Positions 55,733-64,000 of a stretch of 64,000 nt of DNA are shown piece by piece. Position numbers and translations under genes: made by a program. The first letter of the stretch is position 1. The number at the start of each line of letters is the position of its first letter. The DNA comes from a virus, in IMG/VR virus record IMGVR_UViG_3300027969_003844, positions 1-64,000 of that record; one strand, written 5' to 3'. The notes below the pieces were generated by a model, which was given only the letters and a program-made list of their open reading frames with translations, ran no database searches and was not told the DNA's origin.

Positions 55733-55761
55733 ATTGTAGCAATTTATATGAAACTTGTCAA
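55733..55761 (-). promoter_or_regulatory. sigma70-type promoter, TTGACA-17-TACAAT
   Basis: -35 TTGACA (55756-55761), 17 bp, -10 TACAAT (55733-55738), leader about 25-30 nt with AATAGG before ATG 55702. Lies in the end of the nuclease gene region. Confidence 0.82.
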
Positions 55762-55764
55762 TCT

Positions 55765-56580
55765 TTATTTGCAAGCGGCTCGTTTTGCGTTGGTCAATGC
55801 ACCAAAATCAACGATCCACTCTTTTCCAACTTGGACCTCTTTGGCGTTTTTAGGAAATTCAAACTGGACCTTTGCATTGGCCATGATTTCTTTGATTGGC
55901 TTACGGAACACGGTCAGATCATTTCCCAAGTTTGGATATGGTACTGTGTGTGGGAATGCCCAACCTGCTACTTCGCCGGTAGTTTTGTTGATCACAATCT
56001 TATAATACCCGTGCGGCACAATTACTCCATTTCCAATTTGTTTGTCATTGTTATCATAGTAGGCACCAACATAAATGATAAATGTTTGTTTATATTGTAC
56101 CGCCCAACCGCGAACACTGGTTTCTAGTAATTTCCAAATTCCTCGATTTAATGATCCTGCTTGAGGATACATATTGGTCATTAAAAAACTTTCGTATTCA
56201 ACTTGAGTATCCCAGCTTTGGTCGCCATCAGGAGTAGCATGTCCCTTATCATAACCAGTGCCTACATAGTCATCAGGACGAGCACCGTTTTTGATACTTT
56301 GGTCAGCAACAAAAGCATCAGTCCGAGGAACACATCCAATGGCATTCTGTGGCAATAGCTCATAGGTCACATACTGTGGTATCTTGGCTTCTGCATCGTA
56401 ACCTACCAGGTACCCCTGGCGACAAATTGGTACTAATGTTTTTGTTGAATCAGGAAACCCAAATGGTGAATGTGCTTTGCAGGCCTTGAGTGGTAAAGGA
56501 GGACGTTGTGTCCATGCAACAGCTGGTTGTGTAAGTAGTGCCATTAGCAGTACACCAAACACAATAATAAATTTTTTCAT
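55765..56580 (-). CDS. secreted DNA/RNA non-specific endonuclease (NUC family)
   Basis: 271 aa. Signal peptide about 1-22 (LLTQPAVA). DKGHATP at 111-117 is the DRGH-type catalytic motif (H114), TNMYPQAGSLNRGIW supplies the metal-binding Asn (N145) and R146. Several Cys suggest periplasmic disulfides. Would act in the periplasm or outside, unlike T4 host-DNA nucleases; could destroy incoming DNA or serve the host envelope. Confidence 0.88.
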   Translation of the reverse strand: MKKFIIVFGVLLMALLTQPAVAWTQRPPLPLKACKAHSPFGFPDSTKTLVPICRQGYLVGYDAEAKIPQYVTYELLPQNAIGCVPRTDAFVADQSIKNGARPDDYVGTGYDKGHATPDGDQSWDTQVEYESFLMTNMYPQAGSLNRGIWKLLETSVRGWAVQYKQTFIIYVGAYYDNNDKQIGNGVIVPHGYYKIVINKTTGEVAGWAFPHTVPYPNLGNDLTVFRKPIKEIMANAKVQFEFPKNAKEVQVGKEWIVDFGALTNAKRAACK

Positions 56581-56606
56581 AAAGGTTCCTTAAAAACAGT
56601 AGTTAT

Positions 56607-58067
56607 CTAAAATATTGAAATCTGATGCAGGTCTTGAAATTTTCTAGCATTTGCCCAGGTGTTGACCAAGGGCTCGCCCTTGATATTTAAACTGGTATTC
56701 ATTAATACTGGACACCCACTTGCATCATACCATCTCTCTAGCAATTGTCTGAATACAGGGTTATCAAGACCATTGACTGTCTGAACACGGCTACTGTTAT
56801 CAACATGGCACACTCCCGGTAATATATCTGGTACCTTGCATTGAGCAACAAACTGCATGTAAGGACTAGATACAATTGGCATATCAAAATAATCAGCGGC
56901 ATGTTCTTCTAAGATAGCAGGCGCAAACGGTCTAAATTGTTCGCGCTTTTTAATAGTATTCATTCTTGGCTTGGCTTCTTTGCCTCTAGGATCACATAAT
57001 AAACTACGATTGCCTAGTGCCCGTGGCCCAAACTCTGCACGACCATTTGCCACTGCCACCACTTCGCCTGCTAGAAGCTTTTTAACAATACCATCAATGT
57101 CTAATTCTCTATCAATGTTTGTACCCAGATATGGATGTTCCCATTTTAAATGTTGACCAGTATAAGCAGCCACGGCGCCAATTGCACTGCCAGCATCTCC
57201 GGGATTTGGCATTATCCATACATTATTGAATACCTTAGATTTTGCAATCCTACTGTTGGCAACACAATTAAGTGCAACACCGCCCATGAATACTAAATTT
57301 TCACTTGTGGTGTTCATACGCATGTTAATAACAGTTTCCATCAGGTAGTCTTCAACAATGCTTTGTACACATGCGGCAATGGTGAACTTATCAGCAGTCA
57401 CAGGAGGCTTCCACCACAAACAGCCCCTGTGCAAATTGTGTCTTAACTTAAACTTGGGTGCTGAAAATTCAATGAAGAATTCTTTTAATATTTCAGATTT
57501 TAGCAATTGATCAACATGTCCGTATGCTGCCATGCCCATAAGAATATATTCTTCCTCATTGGGTTTGAGTCCCAGGTACTGAGTAAATGCAGAATAAAAT
57601 AGGCCAATGCTGTCAGGATAACGCTTGCGCCATTTAGATTTTATCTTGTGGCCATGTCCTTCCCAAATGCTAACACTATCCCATTCTCCAATTGCATCAA
57701 CAACTAAGATCGCGGCGTTATCAAAGCCACTGGTATAATATCCTGCGGCTGCATGACTTTTATGGTGTTTACCATAATGCAAAGGTATGTTGTTAAGGCC
57801 AACACGTTTTAATTCTTCTTTGGCACTTTCGTAATACGGACGCTGACCAGCATAAAGATTACGTGTACTTTTTAGTAATGGGCTTTCGAACCAGACAATG
57901 TCAGTGGGAGTACCATAATCAAACATTTCCTGTACCATGTCATAATTTAAAACACGGTCATTTTTATTTCTGCTGTACCGCTCTGCATGTCCAGCCCATA
58001 CTATACGATTTCCGTTGATAAGAGCTAAACTGGCATCGTGATTTAATCCTGTTGCTCCTAGAATCAT
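56607..58067 (-). CDS. carbamoyltransferase (TobZ/CmcH/NodU family)
   Basis: 486 aa. N-terminal Kae1-like domain (GLNHDASLALI, GVALNCVANSRI, HHKSHAA zinc-type His) and C-terminal GRAEFGPRALGNRSLL plus NTSLNIKGEPLV. Family members carbamoylate hydroxyl groups on sugars or antibiotics using carbamoyl phosphate and ATP. Start a few nt after the radical SAM gene ends. Substrate may be a product of the neighbouring radical SAM proteins or a DNA-base or glycan hydroxyl. Confidence 0.9.
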   Translation of the reverse strand: MILGATGLNHDASLALINGNRIVWAGHAERYSRNKNDRVLNYDMVQEMFDYGTPTDIVWFESPLLKSTRNLYAGQRPYYESAKEELKRVGLNNIPLHYGKHHKSHAAAGYYTSGFDNAAILVVDAIGEWDSVSIWEGHGHKIKSKWRKRYPDSIGLFYSAFTQYLGLKPNEEEYILMGMAAYGHVDQLLKSEILKEFFIEFSAPKFKLRHNLHRGCLWWKPPVTADKFTIAACVQSIVEDYLMETVINMRMNTTSENLVFMGGVALNCVANSRIAKSKVFNNVWIMPNPGDAGSAIGAVAAYTGQHLKWEHPYLGTNIDRELDIDGIVKKLLAGEVVAVANGRAEFGPRALGNRSLLCDPRGKEAKPRMNTIKKREQFRPFAPAILEEHAADYFDMPIVSSPYMQFVAQCKVPDILPGVCHVDNSSRVQTVNGLDNPVFRQLLERWYDASGCPVLMNTSLNIKGEPLVNTWANARKFQDLHQISIF

Positions 58068-58068
58068 G

Positions 58069-60141
58069 TTAAACTCTTTTCCATTTGCTTATTGAAATGT
58101 CTGCTCCGCAATGGCATCGTAGGCTATTGCAAATAACAGGATTAGATAATGTATTCCAATTAAGCTGGTCAAAATCCTTGACTGTTCCAATTACACCACC
58201 CACATCACAATTGCCTCGTTTGATATGACCATTTTGATGAATGAACAGACTCTCTACACCAATGTTACAATTAAAATCGTAAAAGTTTGTTTGTCCTCTG
58301 TTAATTAATTCTTGTTCATTGTCAATGATTGCACGACTGCCATCACTGAATGTAGCAGTTGGGCTCCATGGTGGGAATGGACGATATATTGGATTAGTAA
58401 CAGAAATATTGTCAGGCGATGACCGTGTTTCGACTTGCTTAAAATTCTTGAAGAATTGATTTTGTTCTTCAGAATAATTAATTTTGGCCAACTTGGTTCT
58501 AGAACTACCGTATTGATCGTCGATATAAACTAGTTCAATTCTAGCAGTTGTAGTTTTCTTTGCTTGGTCGATAAACTCTAATGTTTCTTCCCAGTACAGT
58601 GGATCCATCATTATACGCAATGACACCATGGTTTGCATTGTGGCAATACGTATGCGATCTAAATAATCTTTGGCTGTGCCATTGGCAAATTCTTGTGCAG
58701 GATGAAAACTACATGCCGCATAGGTCAGATACTTAAAATTTTCTTTAATGAATCGAGGTGTTCTTGCCAGGTTAGTGGTAATGCCAACATTGCCACCCAA
58801 GCTATGTATCTTTTGAACCATTTGAGGGAAGAACGGGCTCATTGTTGGTTCCCCACCACTGAGTGAAAAATTAATGTACTTTCCATCCCAGTGCTCAAAC
58901 ATCTTATCCAAGAAAGGTTCAATTTGTTCCCAATTAAACAAATGATTCTTTCCATTATGCAAAGACGATGGACAATATCTACAAGAATAATTACAGATAT
59001 CGTTAAGAATCCAAGTTACTATCACACGCTGTTCATTTTTAACTCCAACAATTTTTTTCCCTTGTACTGGGATTGGAAACTTCCATTGTGGGATTCTTGC
59101 TCTGGGATTTTCAATGCTTGAGTACATTTGAATATCGTCAACAATTTCAACATCCTGAATACTTCTAAATTTATTTAAATTAATGGTAATGCCAGTCACT
59201 GGAGAATAGATTTTTTCAAGCTGAACATCAACCAATCGTCCAATGCCCATAAAACCATCTCTATTATCTGGGTTGCGCCACTGGTAATCTAAATGCTTGT
59301 CCTCATCAAGTTCTTTGAACTTTTTCCAGTCATTGGTCAATGTGTACGGATCATAGGAGTCGTGGATTAGATAGCATAGTATTTCATTAGACCAAGATTC
59401 TTGACGAGTAATAGAATTGTTATCAACTGCCACTCCATCCCCGTCGGCCACAACCCGGCTTAGATTTTTACCTTCTCCGTTGTAGCCCAGTACAAGATCA
59501 CCAAATCTTAAATGCGACATAAAACTGGCGGCATCTTCGTTGGTGATTTCAAAATCACGGCGTGGATTAAAACTAATTAATAAATTTGCTTCAGTTGACG
59601 ATGTTGTTTCAATTGTGGGCTTCTCATCCGACGCAGATGCTGCCAATGTTTCTGCAATGGTAATGGCATCATTTAGTTGATTAAATGTTGTGTGGAAGTC
59701 TTCGTTGAATGTAATACCTGGCCATTGTAATGCTTCTGGACTATCTGCAGGGATTCGTTGATACGCAGTATCCCACCATTTTTTAGATAACTTTTCTGCT
59801 ACTCTTCCTTGATACTCATCAAATTGTTTATACAAATAATCAATAGCAGCCTGGTCGTATTTTTTAAAAATTGTCAATGGCTTGTCATAGAAAAGATTAA
59901 TCTTACGAATGATGTTGGTCAGACGCTCTTCAAATGCCATGTCTTTGGTTAAAAGAGTACGAGTAAATTTAATACGTTTATCCCTGAAACTTTTTTCTCC
60001 AAATTTCATATCTTCCAGTAACTGGCACCATTTAGCAGACAGCTTGGTATTATACAATCTGTAATACAGATCATAACATTCCCAGTTTTCTGGATTTACC
60101 AATGTAATCCTAACATTTTTATTGTCAATAAACTTTCCCAT
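58069..60141 (-). CDS. radical SAM protein with N-terminal partner domain and SPASM-like tail, 690 aa
   Basis: From ATG 60141 with GAGG upstream. Residues 1-330 form a domain homologous to the adjacent product of 62754-64000 (shared FGD-[LV]-x-L-x-Y-...-G-K-...-D-x-D and WC patterns). Radical SAM motif C383-x3-C387-x2-C390 (CNYSCRYC), FSLSGGEPTM, ITTNLAR. C-terminal Cys cluster (FDCNIGVESLF, GNCDVGG, CNSLRCHC) could bind auxiliary Fe-S clusters. Looks like a peptide-modifying maturase; substrate unknown. Confidence 0.85.
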   Translation of the reverse strand: MGKFIDNKNVRITLVNPENWECYDLYYRLYNTKLSAKWCQLLEDMKFGEKSFRDKRIKFTRTLLTKDMAFEERLTNIIRKINLFYDKPLTIFKKYDQAAIDYLYKQFDEYQGRVAEKLSKKWWDTAYQRIPADSPEALQWPGITFNEDFHTTFNQLNDAITIAETLAASASDEKPTIETTSSTEANLLISFNPRRDFEITNEDAASFMSHLRFGDLVLGYNGEGKNLSRVVADGDGVAVDNNSITRQESWSNEILCYLIHDSYDPYTLTNDWKKFKELDEDKHLDYQWRNPDNRDGFMGIGRLVDVQLEKIYSPVTGITINLNKFRSIQDVEIVDDIQMYSSIENPRARIPQWKFPIPVQGKKIVGVKNEQRVIVTWILNDICNYSCRYCPSSLHNGKNHLFNWEQIEPFLDKMFEHWDGKYINFSLSGGEPTMSPFFPQMVQKIHSLGGNVGITTNLARTPRFIKENFKYLTYAACSFHPAQEFANGTAKDYLDRIRIATMQTMVSLRIMMDPLYWEETLEFIDQAKKTTTARIELVYIDDQYGSSRTKLAKINYSEEQNQFFKNFKQVETRSSPDNISVTNPIYRPFPPWSPTATFSDGSRAIIDNEQELINRGQTNFYDFNCNIGVESLFIHQNGHIKRGNCDVGGVIGTVKDFDQLNWNTLSNPVICNSLRCHCGADISISKWKRV

Positions 60142-60157
60142 TTTAGCCTCTAAAATT

Positions 60158-61390
60158 TTATATATCAAGTAATTTTGTGTAGTCTGTGCCATGCAGGCGA
60201 TCAAGACCCTGTAGGTAATCCAGTGTTTGTGGGTACAAGTGACTCCAGTCTTCCGAATTCATAAATGTAATTAATCCAGCAAGTCTTTGCATTTGTACGT
60301 TCTTGGGATAACTTGCAAAATATGTTTCTAGTTTTTCCGTTACACGTTTTTTCATTTCTATTGGCAATACCTTGACACAAAGATATTGTGGCCAATGCAA
60401 TGTACCTGGATAGAATATGCCACCAATATTACTTTTACGAACCTTGTCAAGATTTAGGTTTAATAACCATTCGGACATTTCTGGCAACCAATTTATATTC
60501 AATGCTTGAACAGTGCATAACACTTTGACAATGATATTGTCTGGAGTGTCATTGTATAATTTTAAATTACGTTCAACCACTTCCCACTTGGCCGGACGAC
60601 GAATGTAATCATTGACCCAATCGTAACCATCAATACTGAGCATTAGTTCTACTTGCTTAAAGCTTTTCCAAAGCTCAACAATTTCTGGATTGTGTATAGT
60701 ACAATTGGTATGGTAACGAAGTGTGATATTTTTAGCTAAATCACGTGCAACCAACTGTTCGATGATTGACTTGTGTTCTTTGATGTACAGTGGTTCGCCA
60801 CCACCAAAAATAATGTGTTGTATAGAGCTTGCATTTTCAAAGAAATCATCCCAAAATACTGGATCTTTATACCACTCAAACTGTTCGGCGGCATAGTTTT
60901 CAATTTTATATTTCCACTCATGTCTTGCGTCAGTTTCTAATGTTTCACTGAGTGTTTTTGCGTCCTTGACCCATTTGCTCGAGTCCTGTGGCCGACACAT
61001 TACACATTGTAGATTACATGTATTACCAAGTCGTAAATCTAGTGTAATCAAATCATGATCAACACGACCATTGCGGCGTGTACTATCAACTAGACCATCT
61101 AGGTACTCTGCATCCAAGTGCTTGTACCAGTATTGATTTTCGTTTTGCCTGTGACTTTTGATACCAGCAGATTCTTCTTTGTAACAAGTGGTACATGCAG
61201 GGAACTCACGTCCATTTAGCATTGCCAGTCTGGCTTCTGCAAAATGACTACTGTTCCAAATCTGTGACCAATTTGATTTATTTAGATTTAAGTTTGAGGC
61301 CTTGGCCACACAACATAACAATGCTGTACCATCATTATAAGTTGCCGCATGTATCCAAGGTAGAATACAAAAAGTTTTAGATTTATCCAT
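60158..61390 (-). CDS. twitch-type radical SAM protein, 410 aa
   Basis: N-terminal Cys-rich twitch-like part (C8, C26/C27, C66, C69: FCILPWIH, LLCC, CTTC), then radical SAM motif C125-x3-C129-x2-C132 (CNLQCVMC), FGGGEPL, HTNCT. Pattern known in phage radical SAM proteins. Paralogue of the 61383-62681 product; they overlap by 8 nt. Confidence 0.85.
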   Translation of the reverse strand: MDKSKTFCILPWIHAATYNDGTALLCCVAKASNLNLNKSNWSQIWNSSHFAEARLAMLNGREFPACTTCYKEESAGIKSHRQNENQYWYKHLDAEYLDGLVDSTRRNGRVDHDLITLDLRLGNTCNLQCVMCRPQDSSKWVKDAKTLSETLETDARHEWKYKIENYAAEQFEWYKDPVFWDDFFENASSIQHIIFGGGEPLYIKEHKSIIEQLVARDLAKNITLRYHTNCTIHNPEIVELWKSFKQVELMLSIDGYDWVNDYIRRPAKWEVVERNLKLYNDTPDNIIVKVLCTVQALNINWLPEMSEWLLNLNLDKVRKSNIGGIFYPGTLHWPQYLCVKVLPIEMKKRVTEKLETYFASYPKNVQMQRLAGLITFMNSEDWSHLYPQTLDYLQGLDRLHGTDYTKLLDI

Positions 61391-62681
61391 TGATCAATTC
61401 TGCTATTCTGCTATCAAGTACTGTGACATCTTGTTCCCTGCTTTTGTCCAGGCTTTTTGTATATGTGCGTAAACGTTGCAATTGTTCTTCCCAGTCATCG
61501 GCTCTTGGTTGTTGTAATAGACCAATTATACCATTAACACTATTACGGGTTAATTCATGTACATTCTTAGGCATCTGATTGTCTCGATAATCCATTAGTA
61601 ATTGACACGCTTTGGCTTTAAGATCGTCAGGTAATATGTTTACATTGAGATGATAAGGATGATAATTTATAAGCAGGTCAACAAAAATATCTTTATTGTG
61701 TTTTTTGTTGAGCTCGTCTACCCATAACAACGTTTCAACTAGATTAAAAACATTATAAACCTGCACCGTTGGAGTCACACCTAATTTGACATTTGATAGC
61801 TCTGCAATCTTCTCTACGTTTGCACTCAACTGACTCCACTTACTTGGCGCACGAATGTAATCATTTACAGCACCAATTCCGTCTAAGCTGGCATTAATAT
61901 TAATTTCATCAAATTGACTGATAATATCAAGAAACTTTTTATTAACGTTGGTACAGTTTGTATTAAAAAATAATAAAATATCTTTGCGACCTTGGTCAAT
62001 ACAAGATTGCATAAATTTAAAATTGTTGCCAATAAGTGTTGGCTCGCCTCCGGTCATATAGACTTTCTTTAATTCTGGAATTAATGCGATAATCTGGTCC
62101 CATAACACATCGCTTTCAAACCATTCCTGTTGATCCATGACTGATATAGGAAACTTTCCAAATGCTTTACGCCAAACTTGTCCGTATGCTGGGTCTGTTT
62201 CTGTAAGCTCTAAGTGTTCCTTGGCAATCTGACTAGAATTCCATGGGTTGCACATTCTACATTTGAGATTGCACAAGTTGCCTAATCGCAAATCCAAATA
62301 CACCAAATCAGAATTAACTACGCCACCGTGTATTTTTGCATAACGAACACGTTTGGCCAATTCTTCTTCGCCTAATCTCCAGGCCCATTCATTGTTTGCA
62401 TGTATTCTATTACTGTCTCGACCCGAATCTTCTTGAAGATAACAGACTTTACAACCTTCAATGTTATCACCATTGATCATTGCAGTACGAATATCACGCA
62501 TGTCTTGTCCGTTCCATGCATGTTCAATAAACTGATCCTGGATAGTAAAGAATTTACCATCCTCTTTTTTAAGTTTGTTGGCCGCGCCTTTCACCATGCA
62601 ACAATACCGTACAGTTGCATCTGTATTGACCATTAGGCTAACAAAAGGAATAGCGCAAAACGTTTTTGAAATTGGTTTCAT
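61383..62681 (-). CDS. twitch-type radical SAM protein, 432 aa
   Basis: Same layout as its neighbour: C9, C27/C28, C77, C80 at the N-terminus, radical SAM motif C137-x3-C141-x2-C144 (CNLKCRMC), MTGGEPTL, FFNTNCT, YIRAPSKW. The shared SLDGIG../SIDGYD..NDYIR block shows common descent. Both could act in sequence on one substrate. Confidence 0.85.
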   Translation of the reverse strand: MKPISKTFCAIPFVSLMVNTDATVRYCCMVKGAANKLKKEDGKFFTIQDQFIEHAWNGQDMRDIRTAMINGDNIEGCKVCYLQEDSGRDSNRIHANNEWAWRLGEEELAKRVRYAKIHGGVVNSDLVYLDLRLGNLCNLKCRMCNPWNSSQIAKEHLELTETDPAYGQVWRKAFGKFPISVMDQQEWFESDVLWDQIIALIPELKKVYMTGGEPTLIGNNFKFMQSCIDQGRKDILLFFNTNCTNVNKKFLDIISQFDEININASLDGIGAVNDYIRAPSKWSQLSANVEKIAELSNVKLGVTPTVQVYNVFNLVETLLWVDELNKKHNKDIFVDLLINYHPYHLNVNILPDDLKAKACQLLMDYRDNQMPKNVHELTRNSVNGIIGLLQQPRADDWEEQLQRLRTYTKSLDKSREQDVTVLDSRIAELING

Positions 62682-62753
62682 TAAACTAAGCTTTAAAGAT
62701 TTGTCTTTTACTTATCGACAAACTTTATTACGAGTTAGCCAGTAAGATGACAA
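62682..62753. other. short intergenic gap in the radical SAM cluster
   Basis: 72 bp without an ORF. I see no convincing promoter or terminator; the cluster is probably one transcript entering from the right. Confidence 0.4.
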
Positions 62754-64000
62754 TTATGATGTGCGCGAATCTTCAACAGCAATTTGGTCTTGCCATGTAT
62801 AATCAAGATTCTTGGTTACAATTACATTATTATCAAAATCAACAAGTTCAAGCTTGCAAACATCGTCGTACTCAAACAATTCACGCATGAAATTTTCAGG
62901 ATCCGGATCAGACCAATCATCGCGTACAATACGTGCCACTGGAATTTTTCCAATGCTGGTAAACTTACTGTCTGGATCAACGTTTCTTTCGCGTAACCAT
63001 GGGAACATTTTTCTGTTTAAATTGTCAATAAGTTGTGTTTGTAATGCATAACTGTGTTCATGCAAAAACGTAATATTGCATTCGCCACTTAGGTAGCGTA
63101 ACCCACTGATGTTCTCATCATGAATTTCTCCGTCTTTGTCATAATACGCTTCCAATGGAGTTTTGCCAAGTTGGCAATAGTGCAAGAGTACATCGCCAAA
63201 GAATTCATATTGTGTAAAATTATCAAAATCGCTTTCAACAAATTTATAACGCTTGACTGGCATAGCAGGCAAAAATACATGGGCATTCCAATACCCTTGT
63301 CCCAATGAGTTTTGTCTATTGCCTTCTATTTCATGACACAAGTTATTGAGCTGTCGAATTGCAAACATAATAGGTAATGGCGAATTGGTAAAGTATCTTG
63401 AAGGATTCCATACCTGCCCAATTAGTAATTCAAAATGATGATGGATCTCATTGAGAATTTGTTGATCTAGAGTGATAGAATCAAACACCTGTGTAATATT
63501 ATAATATGGACGAGTATCTTCATTGCTGCCATCAAAATACTCATTGATTTTACCAATGTACTTGTTTAACTCGTTACACAGGCCTGGAATGTTTCTGGCA
63601 ATTGAACTATCATCTCTATACGTCCAGTTCTGTAGCATAAAGTACTTTTCAAACTTGGCTTCGTCAACGCTTAGATAATCATTGTGACAACACCTGGCCC
63701 ACTTTTGTGCAATAAAAGAAGTATTAATTTTAAATCGTACTTTCTTTGTTGCGCCGGTATCAACTGCTCTAAAGGTCAACTGAAATTCATTGTATTTTGT
63801 ATTTTCGTATGCACTGCCAATGGCTTCGACAATTGCACCATCTGTGGTAATTTCCGTACTAAACAATCTAGTGCGTCGTACACGGTCAACATGTTCATAA
63901 TCTACCAACCAAAGAAAATTGTTGACATGACATTGAGATTCTAAATCATCAAAGAATTCTTGACTGTCGGCTATAAAGAAAGATTGATATATGCTGTTGC
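62754..64000 (-). CDS. partner protein of the radical SAM cluster, partial (5' end beyond window)
   Basis: The frame stays open to the right edge (reading NSIYQSFFIADSQEFFDDL before FLWLVDYEHVD), so the start is outside. The visible 415 residues have no radical SAM motif. Residues around IAQKWARC and YEFFGDVLLHY...GKTPLEAYYDKDGE match the N-terminal domain of the 690-aa radical SAM protein. Probably binds the shared substrate or leader. No known family. Confidence 0.75.
   Translation of the reverse strand, partial: NSIYQSFFIADSQEFFDDLESQCHVNNFLWLVDYEHVDRVRRTRLFSTEITTDGAIVEAIGSAYENTKYNEFQLTFRAVDTGATKKVRFKINTSFIAQKWARCCHNDYLSVDEAKFEKYFMLQNWTYRDDSSIARNIPGLCNELNKYIGKINEYFDGSNEDTRPYYNITQVFDSITLDQQILNEIHHHFELLIGQVWNPSRYFTNSPLPIMFAIRQLNNLCHEIEGNRQNSLGQGYWNAHVFLPAMPVKRYKFVESDFDNFTQYEFFGDVLLHYCQLGKTPLEAYYDKDGEIHDENISGLRYLSGECNITFLHEHSYALQTQLIDNLNRKMFPWLRERNVDPDSKFTSIGKIPVARIVRDDWSDPDPENFMRELFEYDDVCKLELVDFDNNVIVTKNLDYTWQDQIAVEDSRTS

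Overview
The window reads as part of the genome of a large tailed phage of the T4 superfamily (contractile-tail type), not a bacterial chromosome. Genes are densely packed, mostly on the minus strand, with many ATGA or TAATG start/stop overlaps and many unknown proteins of 40-150 residues. Hallmarks are a gp44-type clamp loader subunit, PhoH, a DexA-like exonuclease, a GroES-like co-chaperonin, Hsp20, very long fibre genes including a collagen-like one, an SleB-type endolysin with an overlapping spanin pair, and late-promoter-like CTAAATA/ATAAATA boxes. A phasin-like protein, a DUF3563-like protein and a BPSL0761-like protein suggest (inference) a polyhydroxyalkanoate-forming betaproteobacterial host, probably freshwater Burkholderiales. 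I see no tRNA, rRNA, CRISPR array, insertion sequence or replication origin.

Layout. 0-3 kb: short early-type operons behind strong host-like promoters. 2.9-4.5 kb (+): two small paralogues and an RlmN-like radical SAM enzyme. 4.6-8.7 kb: lipoprotein, free-standing S74 chaperone domain, hydrolase, cupin and likely virion-associated small proteins. 8.8-10.3 kb (+): a tandem sulfotransferase-like pair. 10.3-13 kb: phasin-like protein, UvdE and a structured non-coding stretch. 13-22 kb: thioesterase-like protein and the fibre block. 22-28 kb: ClpA, peptide deformylase, DnaJ-like protein, spanins and IF-1. 28-36 kb: PhoH, clamp loader, co-chaperonin, DnaE fragment, IscA/ErpA-like protein, QueD-like protein and exonuclease. 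36-47 kb: Bax-inhibitor-1 protein, dCMP deaminase, many small early genes, HNH nuclease, G2-like chaperone, MTA/SAH nucleosidase and APRT. 47-54 kb: SprT-like protease, HAD, ClpS, Hsp20, S21, ClpX, SNase-like protein, endolysin and nucleotide kinase. 54-64 kb: exported FG-GAP lipoprotein and secreted nuclease, then a carbamoyltransferase plus three radical SAM/partner proteins running off the right edge.

Functional themes. (1) A takeover kit for translation and protein quality control: S21, IF-1, peptide deformylase, RlmN-like enzyme, ClpA, ClpX, ClpS, DnaJ-like, GroES-like and Hsp20, with no ClpP here; both unfoldases keep an IGF loop tripeptide and should dock on host ClpP. (2) A radical SAM/carbamoyltransferase cluster at 56.6-64 kb, the best candidate for an undescribed biosynthetic system; the MTA/SAH nucleosidase and APRT pair could recycle its by-products. 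(3) Unusual expression signals: four sigma70-type promoters whose -10 box lies exactly 6 nt before an ATG (predicted leaderless mRNAs), late-type boxes equally close to ATGs, and a late-type box inside the loop of a hairpin that hides a Shine-Dalgarno sequence.
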